Shown here: in pieces, positions 1 through 6,992 of the stretch
Layout of the letters: every line of letters begins with the position of its first letter
Position numbering within the stretch: position 1 is the stretch's first letter
Assembly (NCBI GenBank): GCA_016214105.1
Contig: JACRPD010000083.1
Coordinates: 1-11,438 of the forward strand
Reading direction: 5' to 3'
Length of the DNA: 11,438 nucleotides
Source of the DNA: Candidatus Magasanikiibacteriota bacterium
GTDB lineage: Bacteria; Patescibacteriota; Patescibacteriia; Magasanikbacterales; UBA922
Program-made: the position numbers and the translations under genes
The notes under the pieces: model-generated
Seen by the model: only the letters and a program-made list of their open reading frames with translations
The model's database searches: none
Told to the model about the DNA's origin: nothing

Positions 1-1889
1 TAAGCGAACTCTGCGACGGCATAACTGCTCTGATCAATGAGCCAAAAATTACTGTTGAAGAATTGATGGGCTTGGTAAAAGGTCCGGATTTTCCGACCGG
101 CGGGATTATTTATAATAATAAAGATATTGCCGCGGCTTACGCGACCGGCAAAGGCGGTATTGTTATCCGCGCGAAGACCGATATTCAGGAAAACAAATCC
201 GGTCTATTTCAAATTATTGTCAATGAAATCCCATACCAGGTAAATAAATCAACTCTGATTGAAAAAATCGCAACATTAGTACAGGAGAAAAAACTTGAAG
301 GCATCAAAGACTTGCGCGACGAGTCAAATAAAGACGGCGTACGCATCGTGGTTGAACTGAAAAAAGATTCTTATCCGAAAAAAGTTTTGAATCAGCTGTT
401 CAACATGACCGAATTGCAGACGACTTTTCACATTAATATGCTCGCGCTCGTTGACGGCATCCAGCCGCGCGTGCTTAATCTGAAATCAGTATTGGAAGAA
501 TATGTGAAACACCGCCAGGAAGTCATCCGCCGCCGCGCGGAATTTGATTTAAATAAAGCGCAAGAACGCGCGCACATTTTGGAGGGTTTGAGCAAGGCGC
601 TGGATAAGATTGATTTGGTAATCAACACTATCCGCAAATCAAAAGATAAAGACGACGCCAAAATAAACTTGATGAGCAAATTCAAGTTTACCGAACGACA
701 GGCGGTCGCGATTTTGGAAATGAAACTCCAACAGCTCGCGAATTTGGAACGACAAAAAATTGAGGATGAATTAAAAGAAAAATGCGCCATGATAAAAGAG
801 TTGGAATCAATCCTGCACAGCCCGAAGAAAATTTTAGACATGATTAAAAACGAAATCAAAGAAATAAAAGAAAAATACGGCGACGAGCGCCGTACCCAAA
901 TTATTGCCCATGGCGTAAAAGAATTCACTACTGAAGATTTAATTCCCAACGAATCAATTGTGGTCATGACTACCCGCGATGGTTATATCAAACGGGTCGC
1001 GCCTGATACTTTCAAAACCCAAGGCCGTGGCGGCAAAGGCGTAATCGGTTTGACAACCAAAGAAGAAGATGTGGTTGACCAGCTGTTAACGACCAACACT
1101 CACGATAATCTGCTTTTCTTCACTACTCGCGGCCGCGTGTTTCAAATGATGGCCTATGATATTCCTCCGGCCACGCGCACTTCCAAAGGACAGGCAGTGG
1201 TAAATTTTCTCCAGCTCGCTCCGAATGAAAAACTTTCCGCTATTTTATCAATGAGCAGTTTGAATCAGCACCAATTTCTGGTAATGGTGACCAACAAAGG
1301 CACAATTAAAAAAACCGCCCTAACTGATTTTACCAATGTACGCCGTTCCGGCTTGATCGCGTTAAAGCTGAAGCCTGATGATAATTTGGAGTGGGTCAAA
1401 CCGTCAACCGGCAAAGACGAAATTGTCATCGCCACTGACGGCGGACAAGCAATTAGATTTAAAGAAGCCAATGTGCGCGCCATGGGCCGCAACGCTTCCG
1501 GCGTGCGCGGCATGCGGTTGAAAGGCAAAGATTATATCGTGGGCATGGATATTGTCCAGCCGGAATTGGTGAAAAAAGCCGTATTGGAATTATTAGTGAT
1601 TTCAGAAAATGGTTTGGGGAAACGAACGGCTTTGTCAGAATATAAAGTGCAAGGCCGCGGCGGCAGCGGCATCAAAACTATGGCCGTAACGGCAAAAACC
1701 GGAAAAATTATCAGCATGGCGATAATTAATAACACCGAAGAACGAGATTTAATGGCGATATCCGTCAATGGTCAAGTAATTCGCGTCCCGCTTGATACCA
1801 TTTCCACTCTCGGCCGCGCCACCCAAGGCGTGCGCGTAATGAGGTTTAAAGAAGAGGGCGACAAAGTGGCGAGCATGACGTTGCTTTAA
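1..1889 (+). CDS. gyrA: DNA gyrase subunit A, 5'-truncated by the window edge
   Basis: GyrA is the breakage-reunion subunit of the GyrA2B2 gyrase, which introduces negative supercoils using ATP hydrolysed by GyrB. The frame is open from base 3 and reads into the family block PGPDFPTGG (from base 81), so the first ATG at 66 is not the start. Roughly 200 N-terminal residues, with the catalytic Tyr and the quinolone-resistance region, lie outside the window. About 628 residues are present: the rest of the tower and coiled-coil region, then a beta-pinwheel C-terminal domain from about base 945 to the end. The DNA-wrapping GyrA box is at 1020-1040 and reads QGRGGKG instead of the usual QRRGGKG; a related QGRGGSG occurs near 1650-1670. 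The GyrA box favours gyrase over the paralogue ParC. There is no long acidic tail. The gene ends with TAA 43 nt before a strong terminator and converges on the toxin gene. Confidence 0.95.
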   Translation, partial: SELCDGITALINEPKITVEELMGLVKGPDFPTGGIIYNNKDIAAAYATGKGGIVIRAKTDIQENKSGLFQIIVNEIPYQVNKSTLIEKIATLVQEKKLEGIKDLRDESNKDGVRIVVELKKDSYPKKVLNQLFNMTELQTTFHINMLALVDGIQPRVLNLKSVLEEYVKHRQEVIRRRAEFDLNKAQERAHILEGLSKALDKIDLVINTIRKSKDKDDAKINLMSKFKFTERQAVAILEMKLQQLANLERQKIEDELKEKCAMIKELESILHSPKKILDMIKNEIKEIKEKYGDERRTQIIAHGVKEFTTEDLIPNESIVVMTTRDGYIKRVAPDTFKTQGRGGKGVIGLTTKEEDVVDQLLTTNTHDNLLFFTTRGRVFQMMAYDIPPATRTSKGQAVVNFLQLAPNEKLSAILSMSSLNQHQFLVMVTNKGTIKKTALTDFTNVRRSGLIALKLKPDDNLEWVKPSTGKDEIVIATDGGQAIRFKEANVRAMGRNASGVRGMRLKGKDYIVGMDIVQPELVKKAVLELLVISENGLGKRTALSEYKVQGRGGSGIKTMAVTAKTGKIISMAIINNTEERDLMAISVNGQVIRVPLDTISTLGRATQGVRVMRFKEEGDKVASMTLL

Positions 1890-1931
1890 TCAGAACACAA
1901 AAATCAATTAACAAAACACATGTGAAATGCG

Positions 1932-1956
1932 AAAACCCGCCGATGAGGCGGGTTTT
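1932..1956. terminator. Bidirectional Rho-independent terminator between gyrA and the toxin gene
   Basis: There is a perfect 10-bp inverted repeat, AAAACCCGCC / GGCGGGTTTT, with a 5-nt loop (GATGA). The A-run on one side and T-run on the other make it symmetric, so it can stop transcription in both directions. It sits 43 nt after the gyrA stop and 15 nt after the end of the converging toxin gene, where a shared terminator is expected. Confidence 0.9.
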
Positions 1957-1970
1957 ATATGATAAATTAC

Positions 1971-2255
1971 TTATCTAAATAATTCTGAATGTGTTCCGGT
2001 GGCAATTAATTCTAAAATAAGAATGTCCTCATGAACTTGATAGATCAACAACCAATCTGGCGATACGTGGCATTCATAAAAACATGCTAAATTGCCGGCA
2101 AGACGATGTGTGTGGTTTTGAAAAGGCAAACTCTCTCCTTGCTCCAATTTATTGATAACCCTATCCAAAGCTAACAAAATACGTTTGTTGCCTGAACGTT
2201 CTAATTTTCGGTACTGGCGAACAAACTTTTTCGCATAAACCAATTGGTAAGACAT
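1971..2255 (-). CDS. YafQ/RelE-family mRNA interferase toxin
   Basis: This 94-residue toxin of a type II toxin-antitoxin pair belongs to the RelE superfamily, YafQ branch, whose members cut mRNA in the ribosomal A site. The YafQ signature is clear: HRLAG at 50-54, ECHVSPDWLLIY at 61-72 and TGTHSELF at 86-93. Aligned by eye to E. coli YafQ, the residues matching H50, H63, D67, W68, H87 and F91 are kept (here H50, H63, D67, W68, H89, F93). The position of YafQ R83 is Ala85 (codon 2001-2003), so activity may be altered. The gene starts 5 nt after the antitoxin stop without an obvious Shine-Dalgarno, which suggests translational coupling. Family assignment is secure; active toxicity is inferred. 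Confidence 0.9.
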   Translation of the reverse strand: MSYQLVYAKKFVRQYRKLERSGNKRILLALDRVINKLEQGESLPFQNHTHRLAGNLACFYECHVSPDWLLIYQVHEDILILELIATGTHSELFR

Positions 2256-2260
2256 AAAGT

Positions 2261-2548
2261 CTATCGGACTAAAATCTGCTTTTTAGCCTCTTGCCAACTT
2301 TTTGCGGCCACTAATTTACCGGACCGATACGCAGACATAGTTCGTTTGGATTCAGCAATAATCTCCGCCTCCTCTTCTTCGGTAAATCCATTTTCCGTAA
2401 CTAACGGAAACGGGATTCCTTTGTATCTCAATACCTGCTGAAAAAAAATCTTCACACCAGTGCTCAAATCCAAACCGAGCGACTGGAAAATACCGGCTAC
2501 TGCCTGTTTAGTTTTTTTATCTACCCTAAGTTGAACGGTGCTGCTCAT
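2261..2548 (-). CDS. RelB/DinJ-family antitoxin
   Basis: This 95-residue antitoxin is the first gene of the pair. The N-terminus (about 1-48, MSSTVQLRVDKKTKQAV...LGLDLSTGVKIFFQQVLRYKGIPF) is a typical RelB/DinJ ribbon-helix-helix domain, which dimerises and binds the operon's own operator. The charged C-terminal half (about 52-95, an EEEEAE run followed by basic helices) matches the part that wraps and neutralises the toxin. Antitoxin-first order and near-abutting genes are standard for relBE/dinJ-yafQ modules. Such proteins usually repress their own operon, and a strong promoter with a repeated TATTGACA(G/A)TG lies just upstream. A weak purine-rich AAAGAAAA precedes the ATG. Confidence 0.9.
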   Translation of the reverse strand: MSSTVQLRVDKKTKQAVAGIFQSLGLDLSTGVKIFFQQVLRYKGIPFPLVTENGFTEEEEAEIIAESKRTMSAYRSGKLVAAKSWQEAKKQILVR

Positions 2549-2568
2549 ATTTTTTTCTTTAAAAGCTC

Positions 2569-2604
2569 TATAGCCACTATACTACATTGTCAATACACTG
2601 TCAA
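2569..2604 (-). promoter_or_regulatory. Sigma-70 promoter of the toxin-antitoxin operon
   Basis: Read on the - strand, TTGACA (2604-2599) is followed by 17 nt and TATAGT (2581-2576). A start near 2569 would give a leader of about 20 nt. A second TTGACA at 2593-2588 is 15 nt from TATAGA, because an 11-bp unit, TATTGACA(G/A)TG, is directly repeated. The repeat doubles the -35 box and could also hold antitoxin binding sites. Confidence 0.8.
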
Positions 2605-2644
2605 TACAAGTTATCAACAAACAAAATCTCCTAAAATTTTTCGC

Positions 2645-3244
2645 TCATCTTCCCAATCTTCTCAACGCCTCTTTTACTAATTTCCCCGTGTCTTTCCCCT
2701 CTACTGATAAATATCTGACAGCTTCGCGAGCCTCTTCCCGGCTGTAACCCAAAGACACCAGCCCATCAATCACCTCGCCCAACACTTCGCTATCGCCCAA
2801 CTTTATGGACTTTACTGACTTTATGACTTTGGACTTCAATTCAACCACTACTCTCTCCGCCGTCTTCTTGCCAATACCGCTTACTTTCGTGAGATAACCG
2901 ACATCGCCGCGTCCGATCGCCGCGCTGATTTCTTCCAAACTGCCCAATTCCAAAATATGCATGGCGCCCTTAGGCCCGATGCCGCTAACAGTTAATAATA
3001 ATTCAAAAAAACTTTTTTCTTCCAAAGTTTCAAAACCGAACAAATCCAGCGCGTTTTCCCCCACCCGCAAATAAGTGTGCAAACTCACATCCTCGCCGAC
3101 TTTAGCGCTTGAGCACCCTTCGACTTCGCTCAGGGCAGGCTTGCGCACTTTCACACACACTTCATATCCAACTCCGCCTACGGTCAAAACTGTAACTGAT
3201 TTTTCTGTTTTCCCTATAATTTTGCCTTTGATATAAGAAATCAT
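2645..3244 (-). CDS. ruvA: Holliday junction branch migration protein RuvA with an in-frame repeat insertion
   Basis: RuvA binds Holliday junctions as a tetramer or octamer and loads the RuvB motor for branch migration. At 199 residues it is near the usual size. It begins MISYIKGKIIGKTEKSVTV and has GVGYEV (24-29), as RuvA domain I does. The two helix-hairpin-helix motifs are LLLTVSGIGPKGA (82-94) and LTKVSGIGKKTAERVV (118-133). Domain III, which contacts RuvB, is about 152-199. An extra peptide, PALSEVEG (36-43), lies in a loop of the domain I beta-barrel and is encoded by a short interspersed repeat (3113-3137). ruvB and ruvC are not adjacent. The gene is followed by the toxin-antitoxin promoter without a visible terminator. 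Confidence 0.95.
   Translation of the reverse strand: MISYIKGKIIGKTEKSVTVLTVGGVGYEVCVKVRKPALSEVEGCSSAKVGEDVSLHTYLRVGENALDLFGFETLEEKSFFELLLTVSGIGPKGAMHILELGSLEEISAAIGRGDVGYLTKVSGIGKKTAERVVVELKSKVIKSVKSIKLGDSEVLGEVIDGLVSLGYSREEAREAVRYLSVEGKDTGKLVKEALRRLGR
3113..3137 (-). repeat. Short interspersed element inside ruvA (encodes PALSEVEG)
   Basis: The core on the gene strand is CCCTGAGCGAAGTCGAAGGG (3135-3116), with CCCT/AGGG outer complementarity if folded. It adds about 8-10 codons in frame to RuvA where ordinary RuvA proteins have a short loop. Related elements occur at 8736-8762 and, diverged, at 8144-8170. From general knowledge, ALSEVEG-type peptides recur in unrelated predicted proteins; I cannot search here to confirm that. 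Confidence 0.75.
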
Positions 3245-3265
3245 AATTTACTATACTTTGTTAAA

Positions 3266-3320
3266 AAATTCCCTCCCCTCGTAGGGGAGGGACAGGGTGG
3301 GGTCTCAACGAAAGTAAAAC
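3266..3320 (+). repeat. Hairpin repeat copy R1, upstream of ruvA
   Basis: A perfect 9-bp stem, CCCTCCCCT (3271-3279) / AGGGGAGGG (3283-3291), has the loop CGT. It is followed by ACAGGGTGGGGTCTCAACGA and AAGTAAAAC. The same order of motifs is found at 8126-8206 (+) and 8238-8297 (-). There is no T-run after the stem on either strand, so it is not a classical terminator. It lies in the probable 5' leader of ruvA, in opposite orientation to the gene. Confidence 0.8.
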
Positions 3321-3335
3321 CACAAAGATTCTAAC

Positions 3336-3371
3336 ACGTAATATGATAGCACAACTAAAACACAAGAACAA
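3336..3371 (-). promoter_or_regulatory. Weak candidate promoter for ruvA
   Basis: On the - strand TTGTTC (3371-3366), a 17-nt spacer and an extended -10, TGCTATCAT (-10 at 3348-3343), could start a transcript near 3336, with a leader of about 90 nt that includes repeat R1. A closer TATAGT at 3255-3250 has no -35 and would give an almost leaderless mRNA. Neither is convincing. Confidence 0.3.
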
Positions 3372-3398
3372 CAAAAACCTCGCTCAATCGACGGGGTT
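3371..3398 (-). terminator. Probable terminator after the nusA-3411 unit
   Basis: On the - strand a stem AACCCCG / CGAGGTT (one C-A mismatch) with a 9-nt loop is followed by TTTTTGT. It begins 13 nt after the TAG of the preceding membrane-protein gene. The mismatch makes it weaker than the gyrA terminator. Confidence 0.5.
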
Positions 3399-3410
3399 AA
3401 TATCTTTTTA

Positions 3411-4277
3411 CTAGTTAGACTGGACGAACTGTATCTTACCAAACTCCTTATCTTTAAGCTGAACTCGAAATATATAGTCAACTCCAGACATCTTAAACGA
3501 GATCGAGTCCGTCTCAAGATTATATAAAAAAGCGTTGTCACTTATAATATATACACCTGACGGACCCTCTCCATAATCAAGCAGTTCACAGGTAAACGTT
3601 TCCGGTCGTGGAAAACGTTGCTCTTTTCCGTTGACAATCAAACCGAACATTGTCCCTGTTGCCGTAACTTGTTCCGGTCTAGTTTCATCATACACCGGGC
3701 ATTGATAGCTGGCAAATATCTTCAGCTCCTTTCCGTTCCTTTTAATCCCTATCTCAACATAATCATAATCAAGAGAAAAAAGATGCTGTCCATCCACAAG
3801 AGAGTAAAAGTCAAAAATACGACCCGGGGAATAAAACCCGAATTCCGTAATATACATACCCTGCTTGATGTAAGCATTAAAGTCGTAAACCTTTGTAGAT
3901 TGAACAAATGAATCCACGAGTGCTGATTTACCAGAATCACTATCCAAAGAAAAAACGCGCAAAGGCCCAATGTCACTGATGCCGCCCTGTCCCCCTGTGC
4001 CCTCTATGATGGCCAAATATTTTGAGCCTGCCAGGTGTTTAATTAAAGGAAAAGAAAAATCTTGCCCGCTTTCTTTTTGTTTAAATGTTGTGGTCGCTAC
4101 TAGAGTTTGTTTCAGTTGAGAAGTTAAAGTTTGAACATCTTGATGTGCTATCCGTAACTTTGTTGTTTGTACTTTCAATAATGTGGATATGACAAACCCT
4201 AACCCCAATACCAATGTGATTATAATACTCAAGAAAATAATTTGTCGTGTGGTTAATTTGGATCTATGTTCAAACAT
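3411..4277 (-). CDS. Single-pass membrane protein of unknown function downstream of nusA
   Basis: I do not recognise the family. The 288-residue product has a short basic N-terminus, one hydrophobic helix at about 12-35 and a hydrophilic stretch that could continue as a helix to about 60. The remainder is beta-rich and probably outside the membrane. By the positive-inside rule (RSKLTTR before the helix) the N-terminus is cytoplasmic. Only two cysteines are seen in the exported part, Cys193 and Cys230, which could form a disulfide. There is no lipobox, sorting signal or catalytic motif. It starts 33 nt after the nusA stop with no terminator between, so it is probably cotranscribed with nusA, although the roles look unrelated. 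A weak terminator follows its stop. Confidence 0.7.
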   Translation of the reverse strand: MFEHRSKLTTRQIIFLSIIITLVLGLGFVISTLLKVQTTKLRIAHQDVQTLTSQLKQTLVATTTFKQKESGQDFSFPLIKHLAGSKYLAIIEGTGGQGGISDIGPLRVFSLDSDSGKSALVDSFVQSTKVYDFNAYIKQGMYITEFGFYSPGRIFDFYSLVDGQHLFSLDYDYVEIGIKRNGKELKIFASYQCPVYDETRPEQVTATGTMFGLIVNGKEQRFPRPETFTCELLDYGEGPSGVYIISDNAFLYNLETDSISFKMSGVDYIFRVQLKDKEFGKIQFVQSN

Positions 4278-4310
4278 AAATTATTCATTAAAATTCCGCT
4301 AACATTTCGA

Positions 4311-5570
4311 TCATTCTTCTTTCTTCTCTTCTTTATCCGCCGTAGTCCCGCCAAGCGGGGCGGAGGAGGACTCCTCAACTATTTTTTCTGCCTCTTTCGG
4401 ATCATCCTCGCTGCTCACGACTTTTTCTTCCCCCTCATTTTGCACCACATTCAATTTCCATCCGGTCAATTCTGCGGCCAAGCGGACATTCTGCCCGCCG
4501 CGGCCGATGGCTAAAGAAAATTGATCCGCGGCGACATAAACCGCCGCCTCTTTCGCCTCTTCATTTAAAGACACCGCGGTAACTTTTGCCGGAGACAAAG
4601 CGTGTTTAATATATTCAGCCGCGTCTTCGCTGAATTGAATCACGTCAATTTTTTCTCCGCCCAGTGCTTCAATAATCGTGGTAATCCGGCTGCCGCGCTG
4701 GCCGATGCAGGCGCCGATTGGATCAATGGAGTCATCCCTGGTCCAGACCGCGACTTTGGAACGATGCCCGGCATCGCGCGCTAAACCTTTGATCTCCACC
4801 GCGCCGGAACTAATCTCCGGAATTTCTTCGGCGAAAATCGTTTCCACCATTTTCTTGCCCGCGCGAGACAAAACGATCTCCAAACCGCGCTGGCCCATTT
4901 CCACTTTTCCAATCAAGAACCGCATGCGCGCGCCCGGACGATATTGCTCGCCATAAATCTGTTCTTCCGCCGGCAAAAGCGCCGTAGTTTTCCCTAAATC
5001 AATAATCATCGCGCCGGTGCGATCGCGTCGCTGGACAATGCCGTGGATAATCGTGCCGACCTGATCTTTCAGCTCGTCAAACACGCTGTTGCGTTCCGCC
5101 TCGCGTAAACGCTGGATGACCACTTGTTTGGCGGTTTGCGCGGCCATGCGGCCGAACTCTCCAGGCACTTCAAGTTTGATTTTTATAATCTCGCCGACTT
5201 TGGCTTTCTTAATATGCTCTTTGGCTTGAGTAATCATTATCTGCGTCTTGGGATTGAAGCGCGCCAAATCGGCCATTTCTTCTTCGGTTAACTCGCGGCC
5301 TTCTTTCTGCGCTTCCTCGCGGCGTTTGGTTAATTCTTCCTGCGCTTTTAACAAAGTTTCCTCGTCAATATCTTCCACCACTTCTTTTTCATCCCAAACT
5401 TCCATGCCCATGGTTTCAGGGTCAAATTTTACTTTGACATTTTGCTGGCGGTTGCCGAAGTCCTTGCGGTAAGCCGCGGCCATGGCGGCCTCAACGGCCT
5501 CAATTACCGACTCAAAGGTTAACCCTTTCTCGTCGCAGATGAATTGAATTGCTTTAGTGATTTCCGACAT
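4311..5570 (-). CDS. nusA: Transcription termination/antitermination factor NusA
   Basis: NusA binds RNA polymerase and nascent RNA and tunes pausing, intrinsic termination and antitermination. The 419 residues hold the N-terminal polymerase-binding domain (about 1-165), S1 (about 169-237), KH1 (about 240-310, GACIGQRG at 286-293) and KH2 (about 311-380, LAIGRGGQN at 353-361). A charged helical insertion at about 62-105 (DEETLLKAQEELTKRREEA) enlarges the N-terminal domain. The end is an acidic, low-complexity tail (about 379-419) instead of the AR repeats of proteobacterial NusA. The ATG at 5570 fits the conserved start of the N-terminal domain; no good Shine-Dalgarno precedes it. It has its own consensus promoter and a leader stem-loop. 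The usual neighbours rimP and infB are absent here. Confidence 0.95.
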   Translation of the reverse strand: MSEITKAIQFICDEKGLTFESVIEAVEAAMAAAYRKDFGNRQQNVKVKFDPETMGMEVWDEKEVVEDIDEETLLKAQEELTKRREEAQKEGRELTEEEMADLARFNPKTQIMITQAKEHIKKAKVGEIIKIKLEVPGEFGRMAAQTAKQVVIQRLREAERNSVFDELKDQVGTIIHGIVQRRDRTGAMIIDLGKTTALLPAEEQIYGEQYRPGARMRFLIGKVEMGQRGLEIVLSRAGKKMVETIFAEEIPEISSGAVEIKGLARDAGHRSKVAVWTRDDSIDPIGACIGQRGSRITTIIEALGGEKIDVIQFSEDAAEYIKHALSPAKVTAVSLNEEAKEAAVYVAADQFSLAIGRGGQNVRLAAELTGWKLNVVQNEGEEKVVSSEDDPKEAEKIVEESSSAPLGGTTADKEEKKEE

Positions 5571-5587
5571 ATTAATTAACTTAAACT

Positions 5588-5616
5588 TAAAGCAACCTAT
5601 TCTGTAGGTTGCTTTA
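5588..5616 (-). promoter_or_regulatory. 12-bp stem-loop in the nusA leader / after the CARDB gene
   Basis: A perfect stem, TAAAGCAACCTA / TAGGTTGCTTTA, has a 5-nt loop (CAGAA on the - strand). It is 35 nt after the CARDB stop and would end 17 nt before the nusA ATG. The nusA promoter's predicted start (about 5620) lies just upstream, so the stem would form the very 5' end of the nusA mRNA. It could also act as a modest terminator for the CARDB gene, but the following sequence (AGTTTAAG) is only partly T-rich. Confidence 0.75.
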
Positions 5617-5619
5617 TAA

Positions 5620-5655
5620 TAAATACATTATACCACAGATTGAAATGTTTGTCAA
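5620..5655 (-). promoter_or_regulatory. Consensus sigma-70 promoter of nusA
   Basis: On the - strand TTGACA (5655-5650), a 17-nt spacer and TATAAT (5632-5627) are an exact consensus. TG one base before the -10 box also makes it an extended -10. The -35 box overlaps the TGA stop of the CARDB gene (5654-5652). The predicted start is near 5620, giving a leader of about 50 nt. Confidence 0.88.
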
Positions 5656-6959
5656 TAGCTCTTGTCACTTACAACCAAAAGCTTATCAAACGCGGGTGAA
5701 ATTTTTTGTCCGCTATTCATGCCGGTGCCGACCACATCTTTGGCCGGATTTATTCTTACACCAACATAAGCGCCGGTTGACGCACCAGACACACTACCTT
5801 TCAATGTCAACTGTTTCTGCCAATCTATCAGCTTGGGGTCATACGACGGCAAAACAAAATTAACAATGTTGTTAAAAATCGCATAATAAGTGCCGGATTC
5901 ATTTGGATCAGCAACCAACTCAATCGGACCGGCAATTATATTTTCTCCAGTCCCGCCATAAAATGTCTCGTCCACCAGACGCAGGTTTGAGAGAGTTGTC
6001 GTTGGAGACACATTCCAAATAGTAAATTTTATACCATTAAACGTTACAGGTTCATTAAGAGCTGACAAATCCATAACACCCAAATCCTGACTGCCATTTG
6101 TCAATTTGGACAGTGTTTGTTTCACCTGAAAATTCATCTTTCCTATTTCAGTAAAAGATTTTTCAAAATAATTGTTTGTTTCGTTTGATTCAATAATCAG
6201 ATTACTCGGATCAGCTACCGCTGCTAATGTAATCGCAGCTGGCAAAGAAAGCCCATAATTAGCATAAACAGTAGTAATACCTGGATCCATTGCTGAAAGC
6301 TCTGCCCATACCAAAACCTGATTGCTGTCATCATTATTTTTTTGATAAATATTGACAACGACTGGCGGTGACACAGCATTGCCGACATTTTTCAAAGTGA
6401 CACTAACATCCTTTTTAGTTGGATCATTAGCATTTGGACTCATTGAAATGTCCAATATGGTAATGTCCGGTTTACCAGCAGACACGCATGCCCCATCCAC
6501 ACAGCTTGTTCCTGATAGACACGCGTAGCCGTTCCAGGTTACTCTATTTGTTTTAATGTCGCAGAAAAACTCCATAAGCCGGCCGGTCGGCAGACATTCA
6601 TCAGTTCCAGCCACATATTCATTTGAATTGGTTTTTATGCCGTAAGCCGTCCCTTTTGTTCCAAAATTAACAAAACTGTATCTAAACAACGGCATGCCGG
6701 CGTTGTTTTTTACCGTGTAATCACTATCCCAGCAGGTATTGTTGTTATAGCCATACATCGGATCTGATTGCGGCAAAGCCACCAAACCGGCCGCGATCGC
6801 GGCAAAGCCCAAAAAGGCGACGGCTATCGCCATGGCGGTTTTAGATACTACTTTTGTCTTCACTTCCGTTGCGGTAACCGCGACAGTTGGAGTAACCGCT
6901 AAAGGCATTGTGTCTGGCACAACTGCGGACTTTGCCACTTTTTTTGCTCTTGGAGGCAT
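5652..6959 (-). CDS. Membrane-anchored surface protein with Cys-rich module and CARDB domain
   Basis: The 435-residue product has a basic, Pro/Thr/Val-rich N-terminus (1-40, PPRAKKVAKS) and one membrane helix at about 41-62, with the rest probably outside the cell. A Cys-rich module at about 72-160 has six cysteines (76, 122, 133, 147, 153, 158), begins CWDSD and ends SCVDGACV; similar modules occur in archaeal and CPR surface proteins. A CARDB (cell adhesion related domain in bacteria) Ig-like domain at about 163-265 carries the signature IIESNETNNY (255-264). A further beta-rich domain (about 275-435) has no name I can give. The context suggests an envelope or adhesion role; no enzyme motif is visible. 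It lies 33 nt after the PsbP-like gene and is likely cotranscribed with it. Confidence 0.8.
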   Translation of the reverse strand: MPPRAKKVAKSAVVPDTMPLAVTPTVAVTATEVKTKVVSKTAMAIAVAFLGFAAIAAGLVALPQSDPMYGYNNNTCWDSDYTVKNNAGMPLFRYSFVNFGTKGTAYGIKTNSNEYVAGTDECLPTGRLMEFFCDIKTNRVTWNGYACLSGTSCVDGACVSAGKPDITILDISMSPNANDPTKKDVSVTLKNVGNAVSPPVVVNIYQKNNDDSNQVLVWAELSAMDPGITTVYANYGLSLPAAITLAAVADPSNLIIESNETNNYFEKSFTEIGKMNFQVKQTLSKLTNGSQDLGVMDLSALNEPVTFNGIKFTIWNVSPTTTLSNLRLVDETFYGGTGENIIAGPIELVADPNESGTYYAIFNNIVNFVLPSYDPKLIDWQKQLTLKGSVSGASTGAYVGVRINPAKDVVGTGMNSGQKISPAFDKLLVVSDKSY

Positions 6960-6992
6960 AGATTTTAAATTATTAATAGATATTAAAAAATA

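Noticed and set aside
428..967. 179-residue open frame on the - strand
   Set aside because: It lies wholly antisense to conserved gyrA and its Ser/Ile-rich composition is that of a mirror frame.
3271..3291. R1 stem as a Rho-independent terminator
   Set aside because: No T-run follows on either strand, and the flanking motifs recur with the stem at 8126-8297, so a repeat is the better explanation.
3305..3541. 78-residue open frame on the - strand overlapping the end of the 3411-4277 gene
   Set aside because: It overlaps the longer, better structured gene out of frame and would run into repeat R1 territory; composition is Ser/Leu/Arg-rich noise.
4347..4378. Small palindromes (CCCGC-CAA-GCGGG and GAGGAG-GA-CTCCTC) in the nusA tail
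   Set aside because: They fall in a low-complexity acidic/Ser coding tail, and no second copy of either is seen in the window.
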